62,189 nt of DNA, from contig WOVA01000010.1 of assembly GCA_009773155.1 (NCBI GenBank), positions 1-62,189 of the forward strand, in the 5' to 3' direction. Shown in pieces: positions 32,248 to 39,896 of this stretch. The stretch comes from Elusimicrobiota bacterium. Its GTDB lineage: Bacteria > Elusimicrobiota > Elusimicrobia > Elusimicrobiales > UBA9959. The notes beneath the pieces were generated by a model that did not search any database, was not told the origin of the DNA, and was given only the letters and a program-made list of their open reading frames with translations. The translations under genes were made by a program, and so were the position numbers. Within the stretch, counting starts at the first letter, position 1, and every line of letters starts with the position of its first letter.

Positions 32248-34317
32248 ATGACCTCCGGAATGGACGCTCCCCTTTTCAACAGGAACCTCAGCTGGCTCAG
32301 CTTCAACGAGCGGGTGCTGGACGAGGCCGCTGATCCGTCCGTTCCCGCGCTGGAGCGGCTTCGCTTCGCCGCGATAGTCAGTTCCAACCTTAATGAGTTT
32401 TTCATGGTCCGCGTGGCCGAGGCCGCCCGCCGGGCCCGGCGGGCGCCGGGCCGCCGTTCCCCCGACGGGCTCAGCGCCGCGCAGGCCCTGATCCTTATAC
32501 GGGAGGAGGTCCTGCGGCAGAAGGCCAGGCAGGCCGCCGTGCTTGAGGATATACTGGCGGCCCTGCGCCGGGCCGGCGTAGCCGTGCATTGCCGCTTCGG
32601 GACCCCGGACCCGCTGATCGACGCGGCCATCCGCGCCCGCCTGGGCAGGATAGGGTTCATGCTTCGCAAGGCCGGCGAGCCTGTCCCGGAGTTGAAGAGC
32701 GACAGACTTTACGTTTTCGTGCGGTTTCCCGGCGGATACGCCGTCGTCCCGCTTGAAAAGCGCGAGCAGAGGCTGCTGCGCCTGGACGCCCCGCCCGGGC
32801 GCGCCGCTTTCGCCCTTACCGAGCGCTGGCTCTGTTCAAAGGTGCACGAGCTTTTCCCGGATCGTGACGTCATAGAGGCCTTTCCTTTTAAAGTCATACG
32901 CGAGCACAGGCTGCGCTACTCCCTGGAGGACTCCGAGTATCTGGAGGATTATATCGAGCAGAAAGCGGCCGCGGGGCAGCGCGCGCGCGTTATACGTCTG
33001 GAAGTGGACGCCCGGAGTTATTCCGAAGGGGCCATGTTCCTGGCCTCGTCCCTCAGGCTTGACTCGGCTTCGCTTTACCGCTTCGATATGCCGTTGGACC
33101 TGCGCTCTCTTTTCAAGGTCTATCATCTGGAGGGCTTCGACAGTCTGCGCTATCCGCCCGTCAGGCCCGCCGTGCCCGCCATACTCTCCGCAGCCGGGTC
33201 CGTCATGCGCACGATGGAGCGGCACGACGTGATGCTGCACCACCCCTACGACTCCTTCGGCACAGTAGTTGATTTTCTGCGCGAGGCGGCCGCCGATCCC
33301 CTGGTCACCGAGCTATATCACGTAGTCTACCGCGCGGGCCAGGTGTCGCCGGTCATGGAGGCCCTTAAGGAAGCCGCCGCCAGGGGCAAGCGGGTTACCG
33401 TCTACGTGGAGCTTAAGGCGCGTTTCGACGAGATCACGAACCTCCGCTGGCTGAGGGAACTGCGCGCCGCGAAAGTGCGGGTTATCCCGCCGTTCAGCCG
33501 CTACAAGGTGCACAGCAAGGTCACGCTGGCCGTGCGCGGCGCCGGCGCCGGGCGGCGCTTTTACGCGCACCTGGGGACCGGGAATTACCACGCGGGCACC
33601 GCCAGGCAGTATACCGACCTCGGCGTGCTCACCTGCGAACGCCGCATAGGCCTGGAGGTGCGCGCCTATTTCGACGCCCTCGCGGCCCGCCGCCGGCTTC
33701 CCCGTCCCCGTCTGTTGATGGCCGCGCCGGTCAATCTCCACTCCGGTTTCATGCGTCTCATACGCGCGGAGACGGAACTGCACCGCCGTCAGGGCGGCGG
33801 CAGCATAAAGGCCAAGATGAACTCCCTGGTGGACCCCGGCATCATCCGGGCCCTCTACGCCGCTTCCCGGGCGGGAGTGAAGATAGAACTGCTGGTCAGG
33901 GGCATCTGCTGTCTCAAGCCCGGGATAGAAGGACTGAGCGGGAATATAAAGGTGATAAGCGTGGTGGACCGTTTTCTCGAGCATTCCCGCATCTATTATT
34001 TCCGCGCGGGCGGTACGGAGAAACTCTACCTGTCCAGCGCCGACTGGATGCCCCGGAATTTCTACGAGCGCTTTGAACTGGCCTTCCCGGTCCTCGATCC
34101 CCGTCTGCGCCGCTACGTGAAGGAGACCATCCTCGAGAAAGGCCTGGCGGACAACGTAAAGGCCAGGCGCCTGATGCCCGACGGCAAATACGAGCGGGTG
34201 GCGCCGGCGGAAGGGGAAAAGCGCGTCCGCTCGCAGTTCCTTTTCGCCGCGCTGGCGCAGCGCGCCTACAGAGGCACTCCGCTGGAACACCGTCCCGCCG
34301 GGCCTAAAAACAATTGA
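32248..34317 (+). CDS. ppk: polyphosphate kinase 1
   Basis: This 689-residue protein has the full PPK1 architecture: the N-terminal helical domain (FNRNLSWLSFNERVLDEA), the head domain, and two phospholipase-D-like C-terminal domains. The catalytic histidine lies in YKVHSKVTL. The second conserved histidine is in RFLEHSRIYYF. SADWMPRNFYERFE is a family signature. PPK1 reversibly transfers the terminal phosphate of ATP to polyphosphate. Control by a Pho box suggests that polyphosphate is built or used during the starvation response, with the CYTH/VTC-like gene just upstream. Confidence 0.95.
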   Translation: MTSGMDAPLFNRNLSWLSFNERVLDEAADPSVPALERLRFAAIVSSNLNEFFMVRVAEAARRARRAPGRRSPDGLSAAQALILIREEVLRQKARQAAVLEDILAALRRAGVAVHCRFGTPDPLIDAAIRARLGRIGFMLRKAGEPVPELKSDRLYVFVRFPGGYAVVPLEKREQRLLRLDAPPGRAAFALTERWLCSKVHELFPDRDVIEAFPFKVIREHRLRYSLEDSEYLEDYIEQKAAAGQRARVIRLEVDARSYSEGAMFLASSLRLDSASLYRFDMPLDLRSLFKVYHLEGFDSLRYPPVRPAVPAILSAAGSVMRTMERHDVMLHHPYDSFGTVVDFLREAAADPLVTELYHVVYRAGQVSPVMEALKEAAARGKRVTVYVELKARFDEITNLRWLRELRAAKVRVIPPFSRYKVHSKVTLAVRGAGAGRRFYAHLGTGNYHAGTARQYTDLGVLTCERRIGLEVRAYFDALAARRRLPRPRLLMAAPVNLHSGFMRLIRAETELHRRQGGGSIKAKMNSLVDPGIIRALYAASRAGVKIELLVRGICCLKPGIEGLSGNIKVISVVDRFLEHSRIYYFRAGGTEKLYLSSADWMPRNFYERFELAFPVLDPRLRRYVKETILEKGLADNVKARRLMPDGKYERVAPAEGEKRVRSQFLFAALAQRAYRGTPLEHRPAGPKNN

Positions 34318-34367
34318 CCCGCCTTTTACCCGCCGCTTAAACACCTTTCATACCGGTCCGTTAGACT
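34312..34367 (+). promoter_or_regulatory. Pho box promoter C (distal phoA promoter)
   Basis: Cores TTGACC (34314), TTTACC (34325), CTTAAA (34336) and TTCATA (34347) have 11-nt spacing, with -10 TAGACT at 34362-34367. It begins within the last codons of ppk. A transcript from here would run through a GGGAGG-ATG at 34389, a possible leader frame, into phoA. Confidence 0.75.
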
Positions 34368-34447
34368 ATTAACAGTCTGGGAGGACCGATGATTAACAAC
34401 TCTCTCATGGAAGCCATTCTCATCTCGCGCTCGCTGCGCCTTTCGGG

Positions 34448-34503
34448 GTTTTACCGGGAATTTACCGGCTCTTTCACCCGTTTTGACCGGGAGGAGCTAT
34501 ACT
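34448..34503 (+). promoter_or_regulatory. Pho box promoter D (proximal phoA promoter)
   Basis: Cores TTTACC (34450), TTTACC (34461), TTTCAC (34472) and TTGACC (34483) are followed by TATACT at 34498-34503. This is the clearest of the seven sites. The phoA ATG at 34510 is only 6 nt past the -10, so the mRNA should start at the start codon. Confidence 0.85.
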
Positions 34504-34509
34504 TTCACC

Positions 34510-36006
34510 ATGAACTTCCACATAAAACTCGCGGTCTGTGTTCTTTCCTTCGGCGCCTCCTTCGCCCAGGCGTCCCCGCCCAGAAACCTGATCCTCCTTA
34601 TAGGTGACGGCATGGGCCCCCAGGCCGCCGGGCTACTGCTCAATTACGCGCGCTACGCGCCCCGGTCCGAGTACGGCGGAGCGCCGTCGGCCCTCGAACG
34701 GGCCATGCAGACCGGCAGCATCGGCGTGGTCCTGCCAAAGACCTACGACTGGCTGACCGGCGATTCCGCCGCCCTTTCGACGGCGCTGGCTTCCGGCGTG
34801 GAGGCCCGGCCGGCGGTCATCGGCGCCGACAAGGACGGCGCTCCCGTTGAGAACATGACCGCGCTGGCGCAGCGCGCCGGGAAAGCGGTAGGACTGGTCT
34901 CCGACACCAGGATAACCCACGCCACGCCGGCCGGCTTCGCGGCCAGGTCCCGGCACCGCGACCTGGAGGCCGGGATAGCCGCGGACCTTTTGCGGACCGC
35001 GCCCGAGGTCATGCTTTCCGGCGGCCTGGACTATTTCATCCCCGCCGAAGGCGCGGAAGGCGTCCCGCCGCACCTTAAAAATTCCGGGAAGAGGAAGGAC
35101 GGCCGCGACCTGCTGAAGGAGGCCCGTTCCGCCGGCTACGCGGTCGTTTTCGACCGCTCCTCCATGGAAAAAGCCGCGGGGCCCCGCCTGCTCGGCCTTT
35201 TCGACAATTCCAGGATGACGGACGCCATAACGGCGCTGGGCGCCGCTGACGACCCGGCACGGAAGGTTCCGCTCCTCGAGGAGATGGCCGTCAAGGCGCT
35301 GCAGACGCTCTCGCGGGACGAGGACGGTTTTTTCCTTATGGTGGAAGCCGGCCAGATCGACACAGCCGGCCATCAGAACGATCCGGGGCGCCTGCTGCAC
35401 GAGATGCTGGTCTTCGACAGGACACTGGCCGCCATACTGAAGTGGATGTCGGGCCGCCGGGATACATTGCTGGTGGTCACCGCCGATCATGAGACCGGGG
35501 GATTTTCCTTCAACTATTCCCGCGAAGGAGCGGATAAATCCCCGGTGGCGATGAGCGGCTCCGTTTTCGGCGGCGAGCCTTATACCGCCGAGTATGATTT
35601 CGCGGCCCCGGAACTGCTCTCAAGGCTGCGCTTACAGAAGCGCAGCTTCGAGAAGCTGCTGAAAGAATTCAGCCGCCTGCCCGCCGCTGAAATGACGCCT
35701 TCCAGGCTGGCCTCGCTGGTCTCCGCCGCGGGTCCGGCGCCGATAACGGAAGCCGAAGCCTCGGCCGCGCTGGCCGGCTGGGACGGCCCGACCCGGAAGT
35801 TCTATACCGACGAGGAAAATGCGGTCTGCGCCGCGCTCTCCCGGCAGGTCTCGCCCAAGCTGAATATTTCCTGGGCGACGGGCAGCCATAGCGCCACGCC
35901 GTTCTTCCTCGTGGCCCTTGGGCACGAAAGCGCGGAAAGCGTCGCCTCCGGGGTGATGAGCGCCGCCGAGGCCGGCAAGAGGATGATAGAGACTTTCCTG
36001 CCGTAA
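34510..36006 (+). CDS. phoA: alkaline phosphatase (PhoA family), exported
   Basis: The 498-residue protein starts with a signal peptide (MNFHIKLAVCVLSFGASFAQA). It shows the alkaline phosphatase metal and catalytic motifs in order: LIGDGMGPQ with the metal Asp, TGDSAALSTALASG with the phosphorylated Ser, MVEAGQID, the HQND zinc site, TADHETGGF and SHSATP. It hydrolyses phosphate monoesters in the periplasm. The annotated longer frame begins at a TTG that lies inside the promoter; ATG 34510 starts the signal peptide and is preferred. Two Pho-box promoters precede it. The metallophosphoesterase gene follows 30 bp downstream. Confidence 0.92.
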   Translation: MNFHIKLAVCVLSFGASFAQASPPRNLILLIGDGMGPQAAGLLLNYARYAPRSEYGGAPSALERAMQTGSIGVVLPKTYDWLTGDSAALSTALASGVEARPAVIGADKDGAPVENMTALAQRAGKAVGLVSDTRITHATPAGFAARSRHRDLEAGIAADLLRTAPEVMLSGGLDYFIPAEGAEGVPPHLKNSGKRKDGRDLLKEARSAGYAVVFDRSSMEKAAGPRLLGLFDNSRMTDAITALGAADDPARKVPLLEEMAVKALQTLSRDEDGFFLMVEAGQIDTAGHQNDPGRLLHEMLVFDRTLAAILKWMSGRRDTLLVVTADHETGGFSFNYSREGADKSPVAMSGSVFGGEPYTAEYDFAAPELLSRLRLQKRSFEKLLKEFSRLPAAEMTPSRLASLVSAAGPAPITEAEASAALAGWDGPTRKFYTDEENAVCAALSRQVSPKLNISWATGSHSATPFFLVALGHESAESVASGVMSAAEAGKRMIETFLP

Positions 36007-36036
36007 CCCTTGCACGGCGGGAGAAGCGGGAGGATT

Positions 36037-37197
36037 ATGACAAAGATTTTCTGTCTGCTGCTGGTTTTCTGCTCCGCCGCCGCCGCGCGGGAGTGCGCGG
36101 CGCCCGGGGCCGCCGCCGAATCCGCCGCGGGCCTGGCCCTGGCGAGGTCGGGGGATTTCGACGCGGCCGCGGCCGCCTGGCGCCGGGCCGCCGCCCTGGA
36201 GCCGGGCTGTCTCGATCACAGGACCGGTCTTGCCGCCAGCCTCGAGCGCGCCGGCCGCCCGCTGGAGGCGGCCGCCGAGCTGGAAAAGGCCGGGGAGCAT
36301 ATCCCCATGCTGCGCTCCGACCGGGAGGCCCTCGATGCGCTACTATCCGCCGCGGCCAGGCTGCGGGGCGGCGGGGAGACCGCGCCGCGGTCTTCCCGGG
36401 CTTCTTCCCGGCCGGTCTGCCTGGCCGGCCGCCGGGCGTATTCCCCGGAAGAAGTCCTTTTCAGGTTCATGCACGTCTCGGACCTGCATATCGGACAATG
36501 GATGGACGGCGGCTCGAACGATACCGACCGTCTCTCCTGGATAACGGACATCGCCTACCCGGCCCTGAAACCGGCCTTTATCGCCGCCAGCGGGGACCTG
36601 ACGGATTCCACCAACGGCTTCATAATGCCGCTTTTCGGACCCTACCAGAAAGAATGGAGCGCTTACGCCGCGCTTGTCTCGGGGCTTCCCCGGGGCGTCT
36701 GGCGGGACCTGCCTGGAAATCACGACCATTATAGCGACAAGCATTTCGACTATTACCTGGCCAACTCCGTTTCCCGCAGCCTGCAGTATTCCTGGACGGT
36801 GAAGTCCGGCGGCAGGATCTGGCAGTTCATCGCCGTCAACACGGCGGCCTCCGACGGCAGACCCTGGCCCCATGACGAAAGGGGACTCGACGAAGGGGAA
36901 CTGGACTGGCTGGAGATGGAGATCCTTCCCGGCGCCGCCGGGGTGTTCATCTTCGGACATCATCCCGTCTATCGCCTTAAATACGGCCGCGAGCGATTCG
37001 AGCGCATACTTAAGGAGAACAATATCTCCTACTTCTTCGGCCACAGCCACGAAAGTTATATAGCGCTCACCGGCGGCCGCATGGAGGTCCAGGTGGACTC
37101 GCTGGGCAAGGGTTCGGAAAACAATTACGCGCTCGCCGTGGTCCTGCGCGACGGCGGAGTCTGCGTAAGTCTGCACGATTCCGGCCGCCTGCCATGA
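36037..37197 (+). CDS. secreted metallophosphoesterase with short N-terminal repeat region
   Basis: The 386-residue product has a signal peptide (TKIFCLLLVFCSAAAA), then about 100 Ala-rich helical residues resembling TPR units (GDFDAAAAAWRRAAALEPG), then a calcineurin-like phosphoesterase domain. Its metal motifs are complete: HVSDLHIG, SGDLTDS, GNHDHY, GHHPVY and GHSHE. Such enzymes cleave phosphomonoesters or diesters with two metals. Substrate is unknown; location and co-transcription with phoA point to scavenging of organic phosphate outside the cytoplasm. ATG 36037 has GGGAGG 3 nt upstream; an earlier TTG is less likely. Confidence 0.85.
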   Translation: MTKIFCLLLVFCSAAAARECAAPGAAAESAAGLALARSGDFDAAAAAWRRAAALEPGCLDHRTGLAASLERAGRPLEAAAELEKAGEHIPMLRSDREALDALLSAAARLRGGGETAPRSSRASSRPVCLAGRRAYSPEEVLFRFMHVSDLHIGQWMDGGSNDTDRLSWITDIAYPALKPAFIAASGDLTDSTNGFIMPLFGPYQKEWSAYAALVSGLPRGVWRDLPGNHDHYSDKHFDYYLANSVSRSLQYSWTVKSGGRIWQFIAVNTAASDGRPWPHDERGLDEGELDWLEMEILPGAAGVFIFGHHPVYRLKYGRERFERILKENNISYFFGHSHESYIALTGGRMEVQVDSLGKGSENNYALAVVLRDGGVCVSLHDSGRLP

Positions 37198-37202
37198 TGT
37201 AC

Positions 37203-37258
37203 TTTTTACGCTGAATTTACCCGCCTTTCGCCGTAGCTTTAAGCGGTGATGGTACCAT
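37203..37258 (+). promoter_or_regulatory. Pho box promoter E (unknown secreted protein)
   Basis: Cores TTTACG (37205), TTTACC (37216), TTCGCC (37227) and TTTAAG (37238) are followed by TACCAT at 37253-37258. The 56-nt leader to the gene contains a small hairpin (GGCTCG/CGAGCC, 37275-37289) and a clear GGAG ribosome site. Confidence 0.75.
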
Positions 37259-37314
37259 GTACCAGTAGACTAAGGGCTCGTAGCGAGCCATAAAGCACAA
37301 GAAGGAGAAACGCG

Positions 37315-38238
37315 ATGAAAACAAACAACAAATGCAGTATGTTCCTGACGGGCCTGGCAGCCCTGGCGGTCGCCGCGCCGGCTTCGGCCGTGGAGCCCGG
37401 CGCGGCCTATCGGATGCTCGCGAAAGACGCGCCAGTGGTGGAACTGACCGTCCCCGCGCCGTCAGCTATCGGCTTCGACGGCCGATTCTGCTGGACCGGT
37501 GCCCCGGGCGAAGCCCCGGCCAGACTCGGTATGCCGGCTTCGCTCTGCGTGAGCGGCGTGCGTATATCCAAGTCCGCAAACGGCTTCGCCGCGGTAGTGT
37601 CCGGTCGGCCGTTCGTCGGGGTTTTCCCCGCTTCCCACCTGCCCGACGGCCGCTGGACGGCCGTCCTTTTCCAGGCCGACAAGAGCCACGGGGTCTGTTC
37701 CGATTCCAGGCGCGCGGGGGTGAACATGGAATTCTCCGCGGACGGGCTGGGCTACCTGACCGGCGTGCCGTCCATCAGCGCTTATTACGAGGAGACTCCC
37801 GACAACTGCCACACCCCGTATGAGACAGTCCGTATAGCGTTCTCCCGTTCCGACCTGGGTGCGTTCCTCTACCGTTGGTCCCGCCCCTCCCATCCGCTGG
37901 CCGACCGGCTCGGCATGTCTGCGGAGGTCTCCCTCAAAGACATCTATGTAGAGGGCGATAACCTGGTCATCCCCGGAGACTCCCCCGTTTCCGGCGTGCG
38001 GCGCCTTTCCTACAAGGGACCTGCCGGCGGCGTCAGAACGGCAGAGGCGGTTCTCTTCTCCGCGCGCACCGGCACCTACTGCACCGAAGGGAGCGAGGCA
38101 TCGGTCAGCGTAAACTTCCCCGTGGGCCCTGAAGGCGCCATTCTCGGGGTCCCCGTGCTTAAAGCGGTAGTCGGCGAGACCTGGGACGTCTGCCATTCCG
38201 ACTACGAGTACACGGAGATTCCCTTTGTCCGCCGTTAA
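37315..38238 (+). CDS. secreted protein with internal duplication, Pho-regulated, function unknown
   Basis: The 307-residue product has a cleavable signal peptide (cleavage after PASA). It appears to consist of two related halves of about 130 residues. Each has paired cysteines and a similar block: C.D...AGVNMEFSADG with PDNCHTPYETVRIAF in the first, and C.EGSEASVSVNFPVGPEG with WDVCHSDYEYTEIPF in the second. The conserved Cys pairs suggest disulfides outside the cytoplasm. I know no family. Its own Pho box, without other genes in the unit, implies a specific role in the phosphate response, for example binding a phosphate compound. A hairpin at 38274 may end the transcript. Confidence 0.65.
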   Translation: MKTNNKCSMFLTGLAALAVAAPASAVEPGAAYRMLAKDAPVVELTVPAPSAIGFDGRFCWTGAPGEAPARLGMPASLCVSGVRISKSANGFAAVVSGRPFVGVFPASHLPDGRWTAVLFQADKSHGVCSDSRRAGVNMEFSADGLGYLTGVPSISAYYEETPDNCHTPYETVRIAFSRSDLGAFLYRWSRPSHPLADRLGMSAEVSLKDIYVEGDNLVIPGDSPVSGVRRLSYKGPAGGVRTAEAVLFSARTGTYCTEGSEASVSVNFPVGPEGAILGVPVLKAVVGETWDVCHSDYEYTEIPFVRR

Positions 38239-38273
38239 AGAGCGTTAGTTCGGGTCTTTCCGGTAACTGCTCA

Positions 38274-38305
38274 CCTCCCTCCCCTTAAGTGGGAGGGAGG
38301 GGGCT
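38274..38305 (+). terminator. possible terminator hairpin
   Basis: A 10-bp perfect stem (38274-38283/38291-38300) with a 7-nt loop follows the stop of the previous gene by 35 bp. Only a short T-run (CTTT) follows, so efficiency is uncertain. Confidence 0.5.
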
Positions 38306-38431
38306 TTCCAAAGAACAAAACAGGCCGGATTATGCCAGACTTGAATAACACTATTGCGGCGCTGGCGCGATGTGGTACGCTTGCCCGGCGCTTTTGCGGC
38401 TGCAAAAGTGTTCCCGGCAGGACGGCGCGGT

Positions 38432-39694
38432 CTACCGCACACCGGGGGCCGCCAGCCATTTTTTGAAAGGAACGAAGCGGATCCGGACGCCTTCAACCGT
38501 TTTTTCCCCCTCGTCGCTTACTGTGACTATGGTTCCACCGGATAAGCCTAATTCCCTGGCGCAGGCGGCAAGTCCGCGAACTTCGCGTGTTTCGGTTTTT
38601 TTATCTTTTATCGAATAGCACGCCTGGATAATTTTCACGGCACGCAGCCCTTCGCGAACGACAAAATCCGTCTCCGCTCCGTACCGATCTTTCCAGTAGT
38701 GGAGGTCCATCACGGGGGAAATCCTGCGGCGCAGTTCCAGATAGACCGCGTTCTCAAAAAGTCTGCCCAGATCGGTGCGGCCGCTTATGGCATAAAGCAG
38801 GCCGGTGTCGCCCAGATACGCCTTGCGGGGATATTGAGCCCGGTCCTTGATCGTATGAGAGAAGATCGGGACGAAGAAAAAAAGATAACTGTCCTGCGCA
38901 TATTTTTCAAGCTGCAGCAGTTTTGACTTGCCGATCTTATGGCCGAGGGTCTGAAAGAAACGCAGGCATTTTGAAGCCGAAAAATATGGCGCTTCAATTA
39001 TGTATTTTCCGAAGGTTTCAACAGCGGATATTTCCGAGGATGAAATTTCAGCCACATCCAGTCCGACTATATCGCGGAAGTAGGAGGCGATCAGCCTGAC
39101 CCTGTCGGTTTTGTCCGCCGTGAGCGCCGCTTCCGGAAAGCCGCCGTAAATGAGATAATCGGAAAAAGCTCTTTCCCATCTTCCTGTTCCCGCGGTGGTC
39201 GGTTCCGGCTGTATTTTCCTGAATTTCAGAAATTCAGCCAATGAAAGAGGCCCGAGCTCATGCGCCGAGATCCTTCCCCTGAGCGGTTTAGAGGGTCTGG
39301 CCAGTGAACTCCGGGAAGAACTCACTATCAGGTTCAGCCGGCCTTTGAGCATCTCGTGATTTCTTGACAGCCAGCCTTCCCAGTCCGTGGCGCTGGTTAT
39401 TTCATCCAGCAGCAGATAGCCGGAATCCCCGAACCATTTCAGGATTTCATCCAGCAACGACGGGGAATCCTTGATTCGGCTGTCTTCAAGATTCAAATAG
39501 GCGGCCTTTTCGCCTTCCTGGGCAAGCCTCTGTCTGAGCAGGATAAGCGCGCTTGATTTGCCGCAGCGGCGTATTCCCGTAAGCGCGGCTATTTTCATGG
39601 CCGATTCGCGCAGGATCTTTTCCGGATCCAAAGCCCGCGGGATCAGGCTTTTTTTAAGCGCGTACGCATCCCATTCGTCGAATATTTCGTTCAT
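38432..39694 (-). CDS. AAA-family ATPase with DUF4143 domain
   Basis: The 420-residue protein has an N-terminal P-loop ATPase (Walker A GIRRCGKSSALILL, Walker B YLLLDEI), a central helical part (LSLAEFLKF, YLIYGGFPEAAL), and a C-terminal DUF4143-like domain ending with YGAETDFVV and a nuclease-like VKIIQACYS strand. Such ATPases are common, mobile accessory genes of uncertain role, sometimes compared with toxin-antitoxin or defence functions. It is encoded opposite to the surrounding phosphate genes, and its DNA is visibly richer in A+T and in AAA/TTT codons than its neighbours. This suggests later insertion. An inverted repeat at 39731 lies just upstream of its start. Confidence 0.8.
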   Translation of the reverse strand: MNEIFDEWDAYALKKSLIPRALDPEKILRESAMKIAALTGIRRCGKSSALILLRQRLAQEGEKAAYLNLEDSRIKDSPSLLDEILKWFGDSGYLLLDEITSATDWEGWLSRNHEMLKGRLNLIVSSSRSSLARPSKPLRGRISAHELGPLSLAEFLKFRKIQPEPTTAGTGRWERAFSDYLIYGGFPEAALTADKTDRVRLIASYFRDIVGLDVAEISSSEISAVETFGKYIIEAPYFSASKCLRFFQTLGHKIGKSKLLQLEKYAQDSYLFFFVPIFSHTIKDRAQYPRKAYLGDTGLLYAISGRTDLGRLFENAVYLELRRRISPVMDLHYWKDRYGAETDFVVREGLRAVKIIQACYSIKDKKTETREVRGLAACARELGLSGGTIVTVSDEGEKTVEGVRIRFVPFKKWLAAPGVR

Positions 39695-39730
39695 AGCGCG
39701 GGAATGACCTCAGGACATCGTTTTCCTGCA

Positions 39731-39755
39731 GAACAGTATACCACATATTCTGTTC
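39731..39755. repeat. inverted repeat upstream of the AAA ATPase gene
   Basis: GAACAGTATA (39731-39740) is inverted with 9 of 10 matches at 39746-39755. The minus-strand TATACT inside the left arm can serve as a -10 for the ATPase gene. The site is a candidate operator. Confidence 0.5.
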
Positions 39756-39806
39756 CGGTATAGAACCCGGCAAGAGGTGCCGGTCAGGCGTAATGTCCCA
39801 GTCATG

Positions 39807-39862
39807 GCTTTACAATCATTTTACCCGCGCTTCGCTCCATCTTTAACCCGTCTTGCTACACT
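39807..39862 (+). promoter_or_regulatory. Pho box promoter F (porin-pstS)
   Basis: Cores TTTACA (39809), TTTACC (39820), TTCGCT (39831) and TTTAAC (39842) are followed by TACACT at 39857-39862, with the same geometry as the other sites. A strong AAAGGAGG ribosome site precedes the porin ATG. Confidence 0.82.
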
Positions 39863-39896
39863 ATCCCCGCAGTCGACGACCTAAAGGAGGCGGCGA

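Noticed and set aside
34389-34607. 72-residue frame starting MINNSLMEAIL
   Set aside because: It has a fair ribosome site but overlaps Pho box D and the phoA start in another frame, and its second half is Arg/Pro-rich. At most its first part could be a leader peptide.
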